This document shows, one piece after another, positions 63,673-64,000 of a stretch of 64,000 bases of DNA (its first letter is position 1; each line of letters begins with the position of its first letter). Position numbers and translations under genes: made by a program. Source of the DNA: Rhodanobacter sp. GTDB lineage: Bacteria; Pseudomonadota; Gammaproteobacteria; Xanthomonadales; Rhodanobacteraceae. The stretch is from contig SCRF01000015.1 in the NCBI GenBank assembly GCA_004322005.1, positions 1-64,000 of the forward strand, read 5' to 3'. The notes beneath the pieces are model-generated. The model was not told the DNA's origin and made no database searches. It saw nothing but the letters and a program-made list of their open reading frames with translations.

Positions 63673-64000
63673 ATGATGAAATCAGCCATGAAGGGGTACC
63701 TATTTCGCGGCGGCGTCTGCGTGCTCGCCCTGCTGCTGACAACAGCGGCGGCGGCAGCGGAGCTGCAACCCGCTCCGGTGCATTTCGCTACCAAATACGG
63801 CTCGATGAGCTTTCCGGCCCGTTTCCCGGCCGGGACCACGCTCACCATCACCCAGTGGAGCCATTTCGTGCCGCGTTACGACAAGTGGTTCGACCAATAT
63901 GCGCAGGACTGGGGCAAGCACAACAACGTCAAGGTCACGGTGCAGCACATCAACCTGGGAGATCTGGTGCCGACCTTGGCGGCATCGATCGCCGCCGGCA
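63673..64000 (+). CDS. Extracellular sugar-binding protein, N-terminal part (cut by window edge)
   Basis: The frame is open from ATG 63673 to the window end, about 109 residues. A signal peptide (KSAMKGYLFRGGVCVLALLL to Ala-Ala-Ala) is followed by TTLTITQWSHFVPRYDKWFD and WGKHNNVKVTVQHINLGDLV, typical of family 1 solute-binding proteins of sugar ABC importers. Starts at 63661, 63673, 63676 and 63688 are all in frame because a 15-base stretch is duplicated there; 63673 follows TGAGG. Its importer partners lie to the right of the window. Confidence 0.8.
   Translation, partial: MMKSAMKGYLFRGGVCVLALLLTTAAAAAELQPAPVHFATKYGSMSFPARFPAGTTLTITQWSHFVPRYDKWFDQYAQDWGKHNNVKVTVQHINLGDLVPTLAASIAAG

Noticed and set aside
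1-64000. Long frames on the opposite strand of most genes
   Set aside because: High-GC sequence leaves the shadow frames open. Their products are Arg/Ala/Pro-rich and lack family motifs, while the annotated frame has motifs and a ribosome site.

Overview
The window looks like chromosome of a high-GC gammaproteobacterium of the Xanthomonadales/Lysobacterales, most like Rhodanobacteraceae (Rhodanobacter, Dyella or Frateuria type). This rests on gene content and order (lptM-dapF-DUF484-xerC followed by hslVU; parAB; an HslV with an FHATTI pro-sequence), on GTAG-type REP palindromes in intergenic gaps, and on a TonB-receptor/LacI/glycosidase locus of the kind xanthomonads use for plant sugars. 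No rRNA, tRNA, CRISPR, prophage or intact transposase gene was seen.

Layout. 1-7.7 kb: 3' part of phosphoglucomutase, a cytochrome b561, a VIT/CCC1-type transporter, a plasma-membrane H+-ATPase-type P-ATPase and transketolase. 7.8-13.8 kb: a tripartite RND efflux operon (outer-membrane lipoprotein, adaptor, pump) whose pump gene carries an in-frame amber codon. 13.8-22 kb: a Bax-inhibitor-like membrane protein, hemC, a DUF481 outer-membrane protein, a WYL regulator with a patatin lipase, DUF488, a family 2 glycosyltransferase and parAB. 22-44 kb: a large carbohydrate locus, interrupted only by rsmG and a short SPFH-domain gene. 44-64 kb: mostly housekeeping genes (pirin, xthA, csp, a HEPN/MNT pair, prlC, gamma carbonic anhydrase, aroE, a RimK-like ATP-grasp enzyme with a GNAT enzyme, lptM-dapF-DUF484-xerC, hslVU, rbsK) and the start of another sugar-binding-protein gene at the right edge.

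The carbohydrate locus is the most interesting part. It has an ABC ATPase without permeases, a GH1 beta-glucosidase, a LacI regulator, a TonB-dependent receptor, a flavin-dependent 'tryptophan halogenase' family protein, a secreted GH144-like glucanase, a GH39 glycosidase, and two successive copies of a binding-protein/permease/permease cassette, the second ending in gluconokinase. A workable model: the receptor and secreted GH144 and GH39 enzymes bring in and trim a beta-glucan (possibly beta-1,2-linked), the ABC systems import oligosaccharides with the lone distal ATPase, GH1 releases glucose, and LacI controls the set through matching 14-bp operators at the GH1 promoter and in front of lacI. 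The second cassette's GH144 gene has lost its signal-peptide end next to a small inverted-repeat element.

Three families of palindromic repeats fill many gaps. Two lie so close to genes that the element itself supplies a stop codon.
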